In this document: positions 1-8,589 of the stretch, piece by piece
How positions within the stretch are numbered: position 1 is the stretch's first letter
Layout: the number at the start of each line of letters is the position of its first letter
NCBI RefSeq assembly: GCF_019278565.1
Contig: NZ_CP058988.1
Span: 3,100,001 to 3,164,000 of the forward strand
Reading direction: 5' to 3'
DNA: 64,000 nt
Source: Cellulophaga sp. HaHa_2_95
GTDB lineage: Bacteria > Bacteroidota > Bacteroidia > Flavobacteriales > Flavobacteriaceae
Position numbers and translations under genes: made by a program
The notes under the pieces: model-generated
What the model saw: the letters and a program-made list of their open reading frames with translations, nothing else
Told to the model about the DNA's origin: nothing
The model's database searches: none

Positions 1-1
1 T

Positions 2-460
2 GTAAAAAATGGCGGTACCATGATTGTACAATACAATACGGCTGGCAGATGGAGTGATCAATTTGAAAATATTGCCCCTTTTGATCTTACCTTATCAAGA
101 GATCGTGTAACTGATGAAAACGCAAGGGTCCATATTTTAGATAAAAAAAATTCGCTATTAAATTTCCCGAATAAAATTTCAGATGATGATTTTAACGGTT
201 GGATCCAAGAGCGAGGATTATACTTTCCAAGTGCTTGGAGCAAAGAGTTTACCCCTGTTTTAGGAATGCAAGATGATGGGGAAACAGAAAAAAAAGGGAG
301 CTTACTTATCGCTCCTTATGGAAAAGGAACCTATATTTATACAGGACTCAGTTTCTTCAGAGAATTACCTGCTGGAGTTACAGGCGCCTATAAGTTGTTT
401 GCCAATATGTTGTCTGTTGGAAAAACAACCGTTAGTACTGATAAAAAATTAAAAGATTAA
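2..460 (+). CDS. PIG-L/LmbE-type deacetylase, C-terminal part (5' end outside window)
   Basis: The reading frame is open from base 2, so the gene enters from the left and only its last 152 residues are visible. The visible part (GGTMIVQYNTAGR near its start, then RVHILDKKNSLLNFP and a GSLLIAPYGKGTYIYTGLSFFRELP segment) resembles the glutamine-amidotransferase-like C-terminal domain of the long PIG-L family deacetylases of Bacteroidota. The catalytic deacetylase domain would lie upstream. It probably forms an operon with the small membrane protein and the symporter that follow, separated by only 5 bp and 1 bp. Family assignment rests on remembered similarity of this C-terminal module. Confidence 0.6.
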   Translation, partial: VKNGGTMIVQYNTAGRWSDQFENIAPFDLTLSRDRVTDENARVHILDKKNSLLNFPNKISDDDFNGWIQERGLYFPSAWSKEFTPVLGMQDDGETEKKGSLLIAPYGKGTYIYTGLSFFRELPAGVTGAYKLFANMLSVGKTTVSTDKKLKD

Positions 461-465
461 CTGCT

Positions 466-567
466 ATGGATGATAAGTTTAGTTGGAAAAATGAGTATTC
501 TCTAGTACTTATATTGAATATTATTTACATCATAGTATTTTACTTCATTATGACAGGAAACAGGTAA
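466..567 (+). CDS. 33-residue single-span membrane protein
   Basis: A short open frame starts with ATG 5 bp after the preceding stop and ends 1 bp before the symporter start, so it fits the operon spacing exactly. The product MDDKFSWKNEYSLVLILNII... has a charged N-terminus and one hydrophobic span of about 20 residues, ending in TGNR. It may be an accessory subunit of the SSS symporter. That is an inference from position and topology; no known family is recognised. Confidence 0.6.
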   Translation: MDDKFSWKNEYSLVLILNIIYIIVFYFIMTGNR

Positions 568-568
568 T

Positions 569-2308
569 ATGGAAGCGATTGATTGGAGTATATTAATAGG
601 TACCTTAGCTTTTATTGTAGGTTATGGAGTTTGGAAAACAAAAGGCAGTAAGAACGTTAAAGATTATGTTCTAGGCGGTAAAGAAGCCAATTGGACCACT
701 GTCGGATTATCTGTGATGGCGACACAAGCTAGTGCTATCACCTTTTTATCTACTCCAGGACAGGCATTTCATGACGGAATGGGATTTGTTCAATTTTATT
801 TTGGCCTACCTATTGCCATGGTCATTATTTGCATTGTCTTTGTTCCGCTATATCACCGCTTAAAAGTCTACACTGCTTACGAGTTTTTAGAATCTAGATT
901 TGATGTAAAAACCAGAACACTTGCTGCGCTACTATTTTTAATTCAAAGAGGTTTAGCTGCGGGAATTACGATCTACGCACCTTCTATTATATTATCTGCC
1001 GTTCTAGGGTGGGATTTACTCACTTTAAATATTATCATCGGTACCATTGTCACTATTTATACCGTTTCTGGAGGTACTAAGGCTGTAAACGTTACTCAAA
1101 AACAGCAAATGTTTATTATTATGCTGGGTATGTTTGTAGCCTTCTTTTATATCTTGGGGTATTTACCCGAAGACATTACTTTTAGCAAAGCCTTAAAAGT
1201 TGCAGGTGCTAGCGGAAAATTAGATATTTTAGATTTTAGTTTTGATACGTCCAAGCGCTACACTTTTTGGAATGGTATCACCGGAGGTCTATTCCTTTTC
1301 CTAGCCTATTTTGGTACAGATCAAAGCCAAGTACAACGTTATCTTTCTGGAAAATCTGTTAGAGAAAGTCAGCTTGGTCTTATTTTCAACGGTATTTTCA
1401 AAATCCCCATGCAGTTCTTTATTTTACTTCTAGGAGTTTTAGTTTTTGTTTTTTACCAATACAACCCTTCTCCCTTAAACTTTAATCCTGCTGCAACTTC
1501 GGCGGTATATGACTCTGAATATGCAGAAGATTACAAATTACTAGAGCAAGCACATGAAGAACTAGCTATAGAAAAAAAAATAGCGCAAGATGAGTTTTCT
1601 GCAGCATTAGATATCAAAGAGTATGACGCTACTGTAGAAGCAAAACAGCATATTATTTCTGTAAACAATAAAGATAAAAAAAATAGAGCTGCTGCCCGTG
1701 AGGTAATAAATGAAGCAGATCCAAATATTGAAACCAATGATAAGGATTATGTATTTATTCACTTTATACTTAATTACCTCCCAAAAGGACTTATAGGCTT
1801 ACTACTTGCTGTTATACTATCTGCAGCAATGTCTTCAACCGCATCAGAATTAAATGCGTTAGGAACTATTACGGCTCTTGACATTTTTAAAAGACACACC
1901 GAAAAAAGAGGCGAAAAACCACAAGAATACTATGTGAATATGTCTAAATGGTTTACCCTCATTTGGGGTATTATAGCCATAGGCATTGCGTGTGTTTCTA
2001 ATTTATTTGACAATTTAATACAATTGGTAAATATTATAGGATCTATATTCTACGGAAATGTTCTAGGGATATTTTTACTCGCCTTTTTTATCAAATTTGT
2101 AAAGGGAAATGCTGTTTTTATAGGGGCTATTATTACACAGGTTTTAGTAATTGCCATCTATTATTTCTTTATTTACAGCATGCCAGAAGGAGAGGAAAAA
2201 GTGAGTTATTTACTACTAAATTTAATAGGTTGTGGTCTGGTAATGGGGATTTCAATTTTCTTACAGTTGTTTGATAATATTCTTAAAACACCATCGATAG
2301 AGGCATAA
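569..2308 (+). CDS. Sodium:solute symporter (SSS family)
   Basis: Inner-membrane cation-coupled transporter of 579 residues. The start (WSILIGTLAFIVGYGVWKTKGSKNVKDYVLGGK) and the SVMATQASAITFLSTPGQAF segment are typical of SSS carriers, followed by about 13 hydrophobic spans. A long charged, helical loop (about residues 305-395) separates two membrane spans; such insertions occur in the Bacteroidota branch of the family. The substrate cannot be read from the sequence. The link to a PIG-L deacetylase upstream hints at an amino-sugar or glycoconjugate breakdown product. A strong terminator follows 3 bp after the stop. Confidence 0.88.
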   Translation: MEAIDWSILIGTLAFIVGYGVWKTKGSKNVKDYVLGGKEANWTTVGLSVMATQASAITFLSTPGQAFHDGMGFVQFYFGLPIAMVIICIVFVPLYHRLKVYTAYEFLESRFDVKTRTLAALLFLIQRGLAAGITIYAPSIILSAVLGWDLLTLNIIIGTIVTIYTVSGGTKAVNVTQKQQMFIIMLGMFVAFFYILGYLPEDITFSKALKVAGASGKLDILDFSFDTSKRYTFWNGITGGLFLFLAYFGTDQSQVQRYLSGKSVRESQLGLIFNGIFKIPMQFFILLLGVLVFVFYQYNPSPLNFNPAATSAVYDSEYAEDYKLLEQAHEELAIEKKIAQDEFSAALDIKEYDATVEAKQHIISVNNKDKKNRAAAREVINEADPNIETNDKDYVFIHFILNYLPKGLIGLLLAVILSAAMSSTASELNALGTITALDIFKRHTEKRGEKPQEYYVNMSKWFTLIWGIIAIGIACVSNLFDNLIQLVNIIGSIFYGNVLGIFLLAFFIKFVKGNAVFIGAIITQVLVIAIYYFFIYSMPEGEEKVSYLLLNLIGCGLVMGISIFLQLFDNILKTPSIEA

Positions 2309-2310
2309 AA

Positions 2311-2344
2311 AAAAGCGCTTCATTTTATAAATGAAGCGCTTTTA
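2311..2344. terminator. Bidirectional intrinsic terminator
   Basis: A near-perfect inverted repeat, AAAGCGCTTCATTT and AAATGAAGCGCTTT, is separated by three bases and flanked by A and T runs on either side. It lies between the convergent symporter and DUF2911 genes and can serve both. Confidence 0.85.
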
Positions 2345-2361
2345 ATTTTAGAGGACACCTT

Positions 2362-3207
2362 TTATTTTGCGCCCCATTCTTTTAATGAATCTTTATTCAT
2401 TTTAACGTAATCCATATTCTTCGCTATTTCTGCCGCTGCTAAAGATTTTTTAGCTGCTTCTATAGCTCCTTTTTTATCACCTGCTTTTGCATAGATAAGA
2501 GATTGTTGTCTTAGTTGCCAGAATGCTGGTTTCTCAGTCATTGACATAGCCTTGTCCATCCATTCTTTAGCTTGCTTAATATCTTTACCAGAATTTAAGT
2601 AGTATACTGCAGATGCATAATAATCACCCGCACCAGGACCAGCCATCACTTTACTTATTCCTTCCATCACTGTAGCATCGGTAGGAACTTCAAAAGGAAT
2701 AGCAACTTTAGTCGTATCCCAAGATATTTCTAAATGCGCACCATTATCCGAAATGTGATTGATTGCCAATGTAAAAGATTCTGCTTTATCTGCTATTGTC
2801 GTTGGGTTTATTTTTACTACCGCTGCAACCTTACTTGCATCCCAGCTTTCTGGAGTTCCCCAGTTTTCTGTATTCGTGTAAAAATTAACTTCCCAAACTG
2901 CTTCTCCAGGAACGGTAAAAATAGCATATGAACCTGCTTTAAGTTCTTTCCCTGCAACTTTTACATCATTGCTAAAAGTAACAATTGAGTTTTTATTAGC
3001 TCCTGTTCTCCACATTTTGTCAAAAGGTACTAAATCTCCAAATACTGTTCTGCCTCGCATTGCCGGCCTAGAGTATTCTAAGGTTACATCTGTTAAACCA
3101 ACAACTTGTGTCACTTTAGCAGCAGGGCTTGGTTGTGGGGTTGTTATTTGAGCATTCGCTGCAAAACCAGCGCAAAGTGCTAAAAATAAAAATAGGGTTC
3201 TTTTCAT
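2362..3207 (-). CDS. Secreted DUF2911 domain protein
   Basis: 281 residues with a signal peptide (MKRTLFLFLALCAGFAANAQ). The DUF2911 signature follows: SPAAKVTQVVGLTDVTLEYSRP, RGRTVFGDLVPF and GKELKAGSYAIFTVPG. The C-terminal 90 residues are helical and TPR-like (YLNSGKDIKQAKEWMDKAM). Its function is unknown; the family is abundant in Bacteroidota and predicted to be periplasmic or outer-membrane associated. It stands alone, convergent with the symporter. Confidence 0.85.
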   Translation of the reverse strand: MKRTLFLFLALCAGFAANAQITTPQPSPAAKVTQVVGLTDVTLEYSRPAMRGRTVFGDLVPFDKMWRTGANKNSIVTFSNDVKVAGKELKAGSYAIFTVPGEAVWEVNFYTNTENWGTPESWDASKVAAVVKINPTTIADKAESFTLAINHISDNGAHLEISWDTTKVAIPFEVPTDATVMEGISKVMAGPGAGDYYASAVYYLNSGKDIKQAKEWMDKAMSMTEKPAFWQLRQQSLIYAKAGDKKGAIEAAKKSLAAAEIAKNMDYVKMNKDSLKEWGAK

Positions 3208-3354
3208 GATAATTAGTTATTTAATTTTAACAAAGCTACTAATAAAGGAATCCATCAATTGTTAACAAATCCTTAAATAAGAATTCTGAAAAATTATTGA
3301 GAAATGTAATTTTTGTTTAAACTTTAATTTTTAACTTTAAACAAAATTTACAGA

Positions 3355-3852
3355 ATGCGACTTTATAGATTACATTCAAAACAACAATTACCTATTTCTA
3401 AAGAGAAAGCATGGAGCTTCCTCTCTGACCCTGCTAATTTAAAAGTGATTACTCCAGAAGCTATGGGGTTTGAGATTTTATCTGGTGCCGATAAACAAAT
3501 GTATGCAGGTCAAATTATACAATATAATGTTTCGCCAATTGCAGGTATTAAAACCCGTTGGGTAACAGAAATAACGCATGTAGAAAAGGGTACTTATTTC
3601 GTTGATGAACAGCGATATGGACCGTATGCACTTTGGCATCATAAACATTTTATAAGCACAACAGCGCAAGGTATAGAAATGGAAGACATCATAGATTATA
3701 AAATTCCATTCGGCTGGCTAGGACAACTAGTGCATGGCCTATTTATAAAAAAACAATTAACTACCATATTCAAATATAGAGAAGATAAACTTACATCTCT
3801 TTTTGGCTCCATAGAAGGAGCTAAAAATTATCTTGAACTAAAAAAAATATAA
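3355..3852 (+). CDS. SRPBCC family ligand-binding protein
   Basis: 165 residues with the SRPBCC/START-like pattern: the N-terminal strand LHSKQQLPISKEKAWSFLSDPANLKVITP, a central strand region (GIKTRWVTEITHV) and the long C-terminal helix (GWLGQLVHGLFIKKQLTTIFKYREDKL). The family binds hydrophobic ligands; the ligand here is unknown. The gene lies 2 bp before an SDR gene and 0.7 kb before a photolyase. This three-gene arrangement recurs in flavobacteria, so the proteins are probably co-expressed, perhaps in light response. Confidence 0.75.
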   Translation: MRLYRLHSKQQLPISKEKAWSFLSDPANLKVITPEAMGFEILSGADKQMYAGQIIQYNVSPIAGIKTRWVTEITHVEKGTYFVDEQRYGPYALWHHKHFISTTAQGIEMEDIIDYKIPFGWLGQLVHGLFIKKQLTTIFKYREDKLTSLFGSIEGAKNYLELKKI

Positions 3853-3854
3853 CG

Positions 3855-4547
3855 ATGAAAAAAAATATACTCCTTATAGGGGGCTCTCACGGTATTGGTT
3901 TATCAATAGCCAAAACATTACATGAAAATCATACTATATTTGTAGCGTCTAGGACCAAAGAAGCTTTAGAAGATCTGTCGGTTACACATATTCCGTTTGA
4001 TGCTTTAACTGATGAATTAGATACTTCACTCCTACCCGATACCTTAGACGGATTCGTATTTTGTCCTGGGAGTATCAATCTCAAACCTTTTAAAATGATG
4101 AGTTTAGATACCTTCCATGAAGATATGGAACTCAATTTTTTTAGCATGGTAAAAGTAGTTAAATCTATTATTTCAAGAATGGCAGAAAATTCTAGTATGG
4201 TCTTTTTCAGTACGGTTGCTGTAGGTACTGGTATGCCATTTCATACCAGCGTTGCTGCAGCCAAGGGAGCTATTGAAGGTTTTGCCAAATCCATGGCTGC
4301 CGAATATGCTCCAAAAATAAGAGTGAATGTCATTGCTCCATCTTTAGTAAACACACCGCTTGCGAAACGTTTATTGAATAACGATAAGAAAATTGAAATG
4401 ATGTCTGAAAGACATCCTTTAAAGCGCGTAGGTACCCCTGAAGATATTGCCGCAATTTCTGTGTTTTTATTGAGTGGTAATAGTACTTGGATGACCGGAC
4501 AAGTGGTGGGCGTTGACGGAGGAATGTCTAGTCTTAATATAAACTAA
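3855..4547 (+). CDS. SDR family oxidoreductase
   Basis: 230 residues with a classical short-chain dehydrogenase Rossmann fold. The nucleotide-binding motif is GGSHGIGLSIA. The usual catalytic Tyr-x3-Lys region reads HTSVAAAKGAIEGFAKSMAAEY, in which the Tyr is replaced by Ser/Val while the Lys is kept. The C-terminus is typical (PEDIAAISVFLLSGNSTWMTGQVVGVDGG). Missing the catalytic Tyr suggests altered chemistry or a non-enzymatic role. The gene is tightly coupled (2 bp) to the SRPBCC gene before it and 20 bp ahead of the photolyase. Confidence 0.85.
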   Translation: MKKNILLIGGSHGIGLSIAKTLHENHTIFVASRTKEALEDLSVTHIPFDALTDELDTSLLPDTLDGFVFCPGSINLKPFKMMSLDTFHEDMELNFFSMVKVVKSIISRMAENSSMVFFSTVAVGTGMPFHTSVAAAKGAIEGFAKSMAAEYAPKIRVNVIAPSLVNTPLAKRLLNNDKKIEMMSERHPLKRVGTPEDIAAISVFLLSGNSTWMTGQVVGVDGGMSSLNIN

Positions 4548-4567
4548 TCGTATTTCAAAACAGTTTA

Positions 4568-5878
4568 ATGAGTAAGAAAATTTCAATATTTTGGTTTAGA
4601 AGAGACCTACGATTAGAAGACAATATTGGTTTATACCATGCCCTTCAAAGCGATTACCCTGTACTTCCTATTTTTATTTTTGATAAAGACATTCTTGAAA
4701 ATTTGCCTAAAGATGACGCTCGTGTGAGTTTTATTTTTAATCAATTAGAAAGTATGAGAAATACACTCCAAGAAGCGGTGGAAAGTTCTTTGGCTCTCTA
4801 TCATGGAACGTCACAAGAAATTTTTAAAAGTTTGCTGGACGATTATGAAGTACAAGCTGTCTATACCAATCATGATTACGAGCCATATGCCACAGAAAGA
4901 GACACAAAAATTCAAGACTATTTAAAAGATAATGATATTGAATTTCATTCCTATAAAGATCAAGTAATTTTTGAAAAGGGCGATGTTTTAAAAGACGATG
5001 GAGATCCTTATGTGGTCTATACGCCCTACAAAAACAAATGGAAGTCTATTTTTGATTCGAAAAAAGATTTAAAAACCTATAACACGAAAAAATATTTTGA
5101 AAATTTCATTGCCCATAGCAGGCTCCCGAATTTGAGTTTAGCGGATATGGGATTTGAAACCTCAAAAATAAAAGTCCCCAACTATACCGCTAGTGCTAAG
5201 GTGATTCAAAACTATGAGGATACCCGCAACTACCCTGCTATTGAAAATGGCACGTCGCGCTTAGGACCACATTTGCGCTTTGGTACCGTTTCTATTCGGG
5301 AAATAACCAAACGCGCTATCTCTGAGAAAAATGAAGTGTTTTGGAGTGAGCTTATTTGGCGCGAGTTTTTTATGCAAATATTGTGGCATTTTCCACACAC
5401 TACAAAAAACGCCTTTAGGGCTAAGTATGATCGCATCGAATGGCGCAATAATGAGGCTGAATTCGAAAAATGGAAAAAAGGAGAAACGGGCTATGCGCTA
5501 GTAGATGCAGGTATGCGCGAGCTTAATACCACAGGGTATATGCACAACAGAGTGCGTATGTTGGTCGCTAGTTTTTTATGCAAACACTTATTAATAGATT
5601 GGCGTTGGGGAGAAGCTTATTTTGCAGAAAAACTTTTAGATTTTGATTTGAGTGCCAATGTGGGTAATTGGCAATGGGCGGCAGGTAGCGGTGTTGATGC
5701 TGCTCCGTACTTCCGAATTTTTAATCCCATGACGCAGATCGATAAATTTGATAAGCAAAAAGAATACATTAATAAATGGGTAACAGATTTACAGGAGCTT
5801 ACTTATCCAGATAAAATGGTAGATCATAAAATGGCCAGAGAACGTTGTTTAAGAACATATAAGGAAGCACTATCTTAA
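4568..5878 (+). CDS. phr: Cryptochrome/DNA photolyase family protein
   Basis: 436 residues. An N-terminal antenna-binding alpha/beta domain (ISIFWFRRDLRLEDNIGLYHAL) precedes the FAD-binding photolyase domain, with the signatures TSRLGPHLRFGTVSIRE, WREFFMQILWHFP, NTTGYMHNRVRMLVASFL and NVGNWQWAAGSGVDAAPYF. The length fits a class I CPD photolyase, an enzyme that reverses UV-made pyrimidine dimers with blue light. A (6-4) or cryptochrome role cannot be excluded from sequence alone. It is the last gene of the SRPBCC-SDR-photolyase set. Confidence 0.9.
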   Translation: MSKKISIFWFRRDLRLEDNIGLYHALQSDYPVLPIFIFDKDILENLPKDDARVSFIFNQLESMRNTLQEAVESSLALYHGTSQEIFKSLLDDYEVQAVYTNHDYEPYATERDTKIQDYLKDNDIEFHSYKDQVIFEKGDVLKDDGDPYVVYTPYKNKWKSIFDSKKDLKTYNTKKYFENFIAHSRLPNLSLADMGFETSKIKVPNYTASAKVIQNYEDTRNYPAIENGTSRLGPHLRFGTVSIREITKRAISEKNEVFWSELIWREFFMQILWHFPHTTKNAFRAKYDRIEWRNNEAEFEKWKKGETGYALVDAGMRELNTTGYMHNRVRMLVASFLCKHLLIDWRWGEAYFAEKLLDFDLSANVGNWQWAAGSGVDAAPYFRIFNPMTQIDKFDKQKEYINKWVTDLQELTYPDKMVDHKMARERCLRTYKEALS

Positions 5879-5970
5879 ATTTAATACACCGGTGTTAAAA
5901 TTAAATGAGCAATTATAAATTGGTATATCTTTAATCTAGAATTCTCTATTAAAAAAGGTTCTAGAATTTT

Positions 5971-6630
5971 ATGGATAAAATCCCATCATTTGGTAGTCGT
6001 TTACGAAGAAATATAGTAACCGTACCTGAAATTATTGAGCAGTGCTCAGGCATTAGTGTATTTGGTCAAGTATTGAAATCGTTTTTATTTAGTACAGACG
6101 TGGCAATTATCAGGAATACCAACGCAAATGCTATCATAGCGGTGTACCCATTTACCCCACAACCTGTAATCTCTAATGCATTGATTTTAGCCGCAGATAA
6201 ACCCATATTTTGTGGGGTTGGTGGCGGACTCACCACAGGGATTCGCTCCTTGGAATTGGCCATACACGCAGAATTTCAGGGTGCAATGGGAGTAGTACTT
6301 AACAAGCCTACTCCTAATAGTTTAATTGCAGAGTTAAAAGAGAAAATAGATATTCCTGTGACCATAACTATTGTATCGGACAAAGATGATATCCGTGGAA
6401 GAATAAAAGCTGGAGTAGATATTTTTAACGTTTCTGGAGCTAGCAAGACTACAGATATCATTAAGAGAATAAAAGATATTAATCCAGATGTTGCTATTTT
6501 AGCTACCGGAGGAAAGTCAGAAGAGACCATCCTCGAAGCTATAGAAGCAGGTGCGAATGCTATATCTTACACCCCGCCTTCTACAGGAGAATTATTTAAA
6601 GAAATTATGACCCGATATAGAGACGAATAA
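5971..6630 (+). CDS. TIM-barrel protein, ThiG/phosphate-binding-like
   Basis: 219 residues with alternating beta/alpha units and glycine-rich loops at strand ends (FCGVGGGLTTG, VSGASKTT, LATGGKSEETILEAIEAGANAISYTPP), a phosphate-binding TIM-barrel pattern. Proteins of this type are usually annotated only as hydrolase. The active site is not recognisable to me. The stop is 1 bp before the next gene, so the two form an operon. Confidence 0.5.
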   Translation: MDKIPSFGSRLRRNIVTVPEIIEQCSGISVFGQVLKSFLFSTDVAIIRNTNANAIIAVYPFTPQPVISNALILAADKPIFCGVGGGLTTGIRSLELAIHAEFQGAMGVVLNKPTPNSLIAELKEKIDIPVTITIVSDKDDIRGRIKAGVDIFNVSGASKTTDIIKRIKDINPDVAILATGGKSEETILEAIEAGANAISYTPPSTGELFKEIMTRYRDE

Positions 6631-6631
6631 G

Positions 6632-7042
6632 ATGATTGAAATAAAAGAAATTACCGCAGAAGAAACATATCCACTTCGGCATGAGGTCATGTACCCTAAT
6701 CATCCTTTTGAGTATATAAAATTACCAAAAGACCAAGAAGGAAAGCACTTTGCTGTAGTGCATGAAGGAAAAAACGTGACGGTAGTTTCGTTATTTTTTG
6801 AAGATAGTATAGCCCAATTTCGTAAACTGGCTACCCTAGAATCTGAGCAAGGTAAAGGGCATGCTTCTAAGCTTCTAGATTTTATTATCGCCTATGCTAA
6901 GACAAAAAATGCTAAAAAACTGTGGTGTAATGCAAGGGCTAATAAGACCCGTTATTACAAAAAATTTGGGTTGAAAGAAACCCAGAAAACCTATACCGAA
7001 GCAGGCATTGATTTTATTATTTTAGAAATGGACTTAATTTAA
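6632..7042 (+). CDS. GNAT family N-acetyltransferase
   Basis: 136 residues with the GNAT core. The acetyl-CoA loop is approximated by ESEQGKGHASKLLDFIIAYAK, followed by KKLWCNARANKTRYYKKFGLKETQKTY, the usual beta5-alpha4 segment. The substrate is unknown. It is cotranscribed with the TIM-barrel gene. Confidence 0.8.
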   Translation: MIEIKEITAEETYPLRHEVMYPNHPFEYIKLPKDQEGKHFAVVHEGKNVTVVSLFFEDSIAQFRKLATLESEQGKGHASKLLDFIIAYAKTKNAKKLWCNARANKTRYYKKFGLKETQKTYTEAGIDFIILEMDLI

Positions 7043-7088
7043 AAATTCCCGTTTAAACAAATAATTAGGGATCTAAAAAGCGACAACA

Positions 7089-8579
7089 TTACCTCCATAG
7101 TACGCTGCTCTCCCATACATTTAAGAGCAAATTAGAATTTGTTGCTCTTACTTGTATTAAATGAGCACCTTCCTTCATGTTTTCTGGTATAGCCATACGC
7201 CACAAATGTTTACTATTTTTAACTGTCTCTGGAAATGCACTTATAGGCTGCCCTTTATAACGGCCTAAAACTTGGAGTTTGTACAATCGTTTTAATTCTG
7301 GTGCAACTCCTTCATATTTATCCATTGGCAACCATTGGTTATCCCCAAAATTAATTTCTACTTCAGTATTTTCATCTGCCGCAAAAACATTGGCATAAAC
7401 AAAAGGCTCGTTCAATTCATTTAATGATTTATCCCACTCATTAACTTCAGGCACCCATATATTTATTTGCTTGGTTGCGGGTGCTCCTGAAACTTTATAT
7501 TGAAGTTCACGTTTATCTCCATCCACATTCATAAACCAATACCCTTTAGGCGTACCATCATGCATAATAGAAAATGGGATACCTCTCAAATCATGTGAAC
7601 CTTGCCACCACGAACCACAAACTGCTCCACAAACCAATTCATGTATTGCAGTTTTCTGTAATGCTCTCTTATAATAATTATGATATTGGGTATGTGTATG
7701 ACCTGCAGTAATAAAAACATCATCAAAAGGACGCAGTAGCTTTAGTAAAGCATCCTTATTATTAACTTCATTAAAAGGAATATGCATAGCAATATTGATT
7801 GCTTTGTACTTATCTTTCTTTAGGGCTATAAGGTTTTTTATAAATTCTAATTGATCACTATCGATTTGTGCTTTGTACTTCCCTTCAGGTAAAGGTCTGA
7901 TATTATTTAAAACCAAAAATAAATTATCTCCATATTCAAAAGCATAATATGAAGGACCAAATTTAGCTTCAAAACTAGCATCTCTCTCACTCAAAGTTGT
8001 GGCTTCAAAATTCAAATCGTGGTTGCCAATTACATAAAAAACAGGACAACCAACTAAACCCAAAACAGCCGCTAGTGGATCAAATATTTCAAAGTTATCA
8101 AAAGATAAATCTCCTAACGGCATTATAAAATCTGGTCTATTATAAACCAATTCTTCTGTTACCAATTTTCCAACATGATGCACATCATCTATAACATCGA
8201 CTTGTACATCTCCTAAAAGTGCAACTTTGGTTTTTTTACTCTCTGTATGCGCATATAATGCAAAGTCATAATCCTTAATGTTCTTTTTTAAAGGATGAAA
8301 ATACGACTGTACAATATTCAATTCATTTAGTTCTGAAATATAGCCTGACGGTTTTATTACAAACACTAAATTACCTGGAATAGCGTTAATAGTATACGCT
8401 CCATTAGAATCAGAAACGACAATATCTTTTCCGTTACTTATCAAAATATTGGGAAGTCCTTTTTCAGTTCTATTCAAAGTTCCATTCTTATTCTCATCTA
8501 AAAAAACAGTTCCACTTATTCTCTGACCGAAAGAATACACAACTAAAAGAAAAAATAATGGTATTAATCGTTTTTTCAT
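7089..8579 (-). CDS. Secreted calcineurin-like metallophosphatase
   Basis: 496 residues. A signal peptide (MKKRLIPLFFLLVVYSFGQ) precedes a collagen-binding-B/SdrD-like repeat (GTVFLDENKNGTLNRTEKGLPNILI). The catalytic metallophosphoesterase core follows, with metal ligands in ALLGDVQVD, PLGDLSFDN, YVIGNHDLNF, IAMHIPF and ITAGHTHTQYH. The C-terminal domain is of the metallophosphatase-C type (GSWWQGSHDLRGIPFSIMHD). It would hydrolyse phosphate esters in the periplasm or outside the cell. It is the last gene of the SusC-SusD-phosphatase operon, 10 bp after the alkaline phosphatase gene. Confidence 0.88.
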   Translation of the reverse strand: MKKRLIPLFFLLVVYSFGQRISGTVFLDENKNGTLNRTEKGLPNILISNGKDIVVSDSNGAYTINAIPGNLVFVIKPSGYISELNELNIVQSYFHPLKKNIKDYDFALYAHTESKKTKVALLGDVQVDVIDDVHHVGKLVTEELVYNRPDFIMPLGDLSFDNFEIFDPLAAVLGLVGCPVFYVIGNHDLNFEATTLSERDASFEAKFGPSYYAFEYGDNLFLVLNNIRPLPEGKYKAQIDSDQLEFIKNLIALKKDKYKAINIAMHIPFNEVNNKDALLKLLRPFDDVFITAGHTHTQYHNYYKRALQKTAIHELVCGAVCGSWWQGSHDLRGIPFSIMHDGTPKGYWFMNVDGDKRELQYKVSGAPATKQINIWVPEVNEWDKSLNELNEPFVYANVFAADENTEVEINFGDNQWLPMDKYEGVAPELKRLYKLQVLGRYKGQPISAFPETVKNSKHLWRMAIPENMKEGAHLIQVRATNSNLLLNVWESSVLWR

Positions 8580-8589
8580 GACAATTCTT

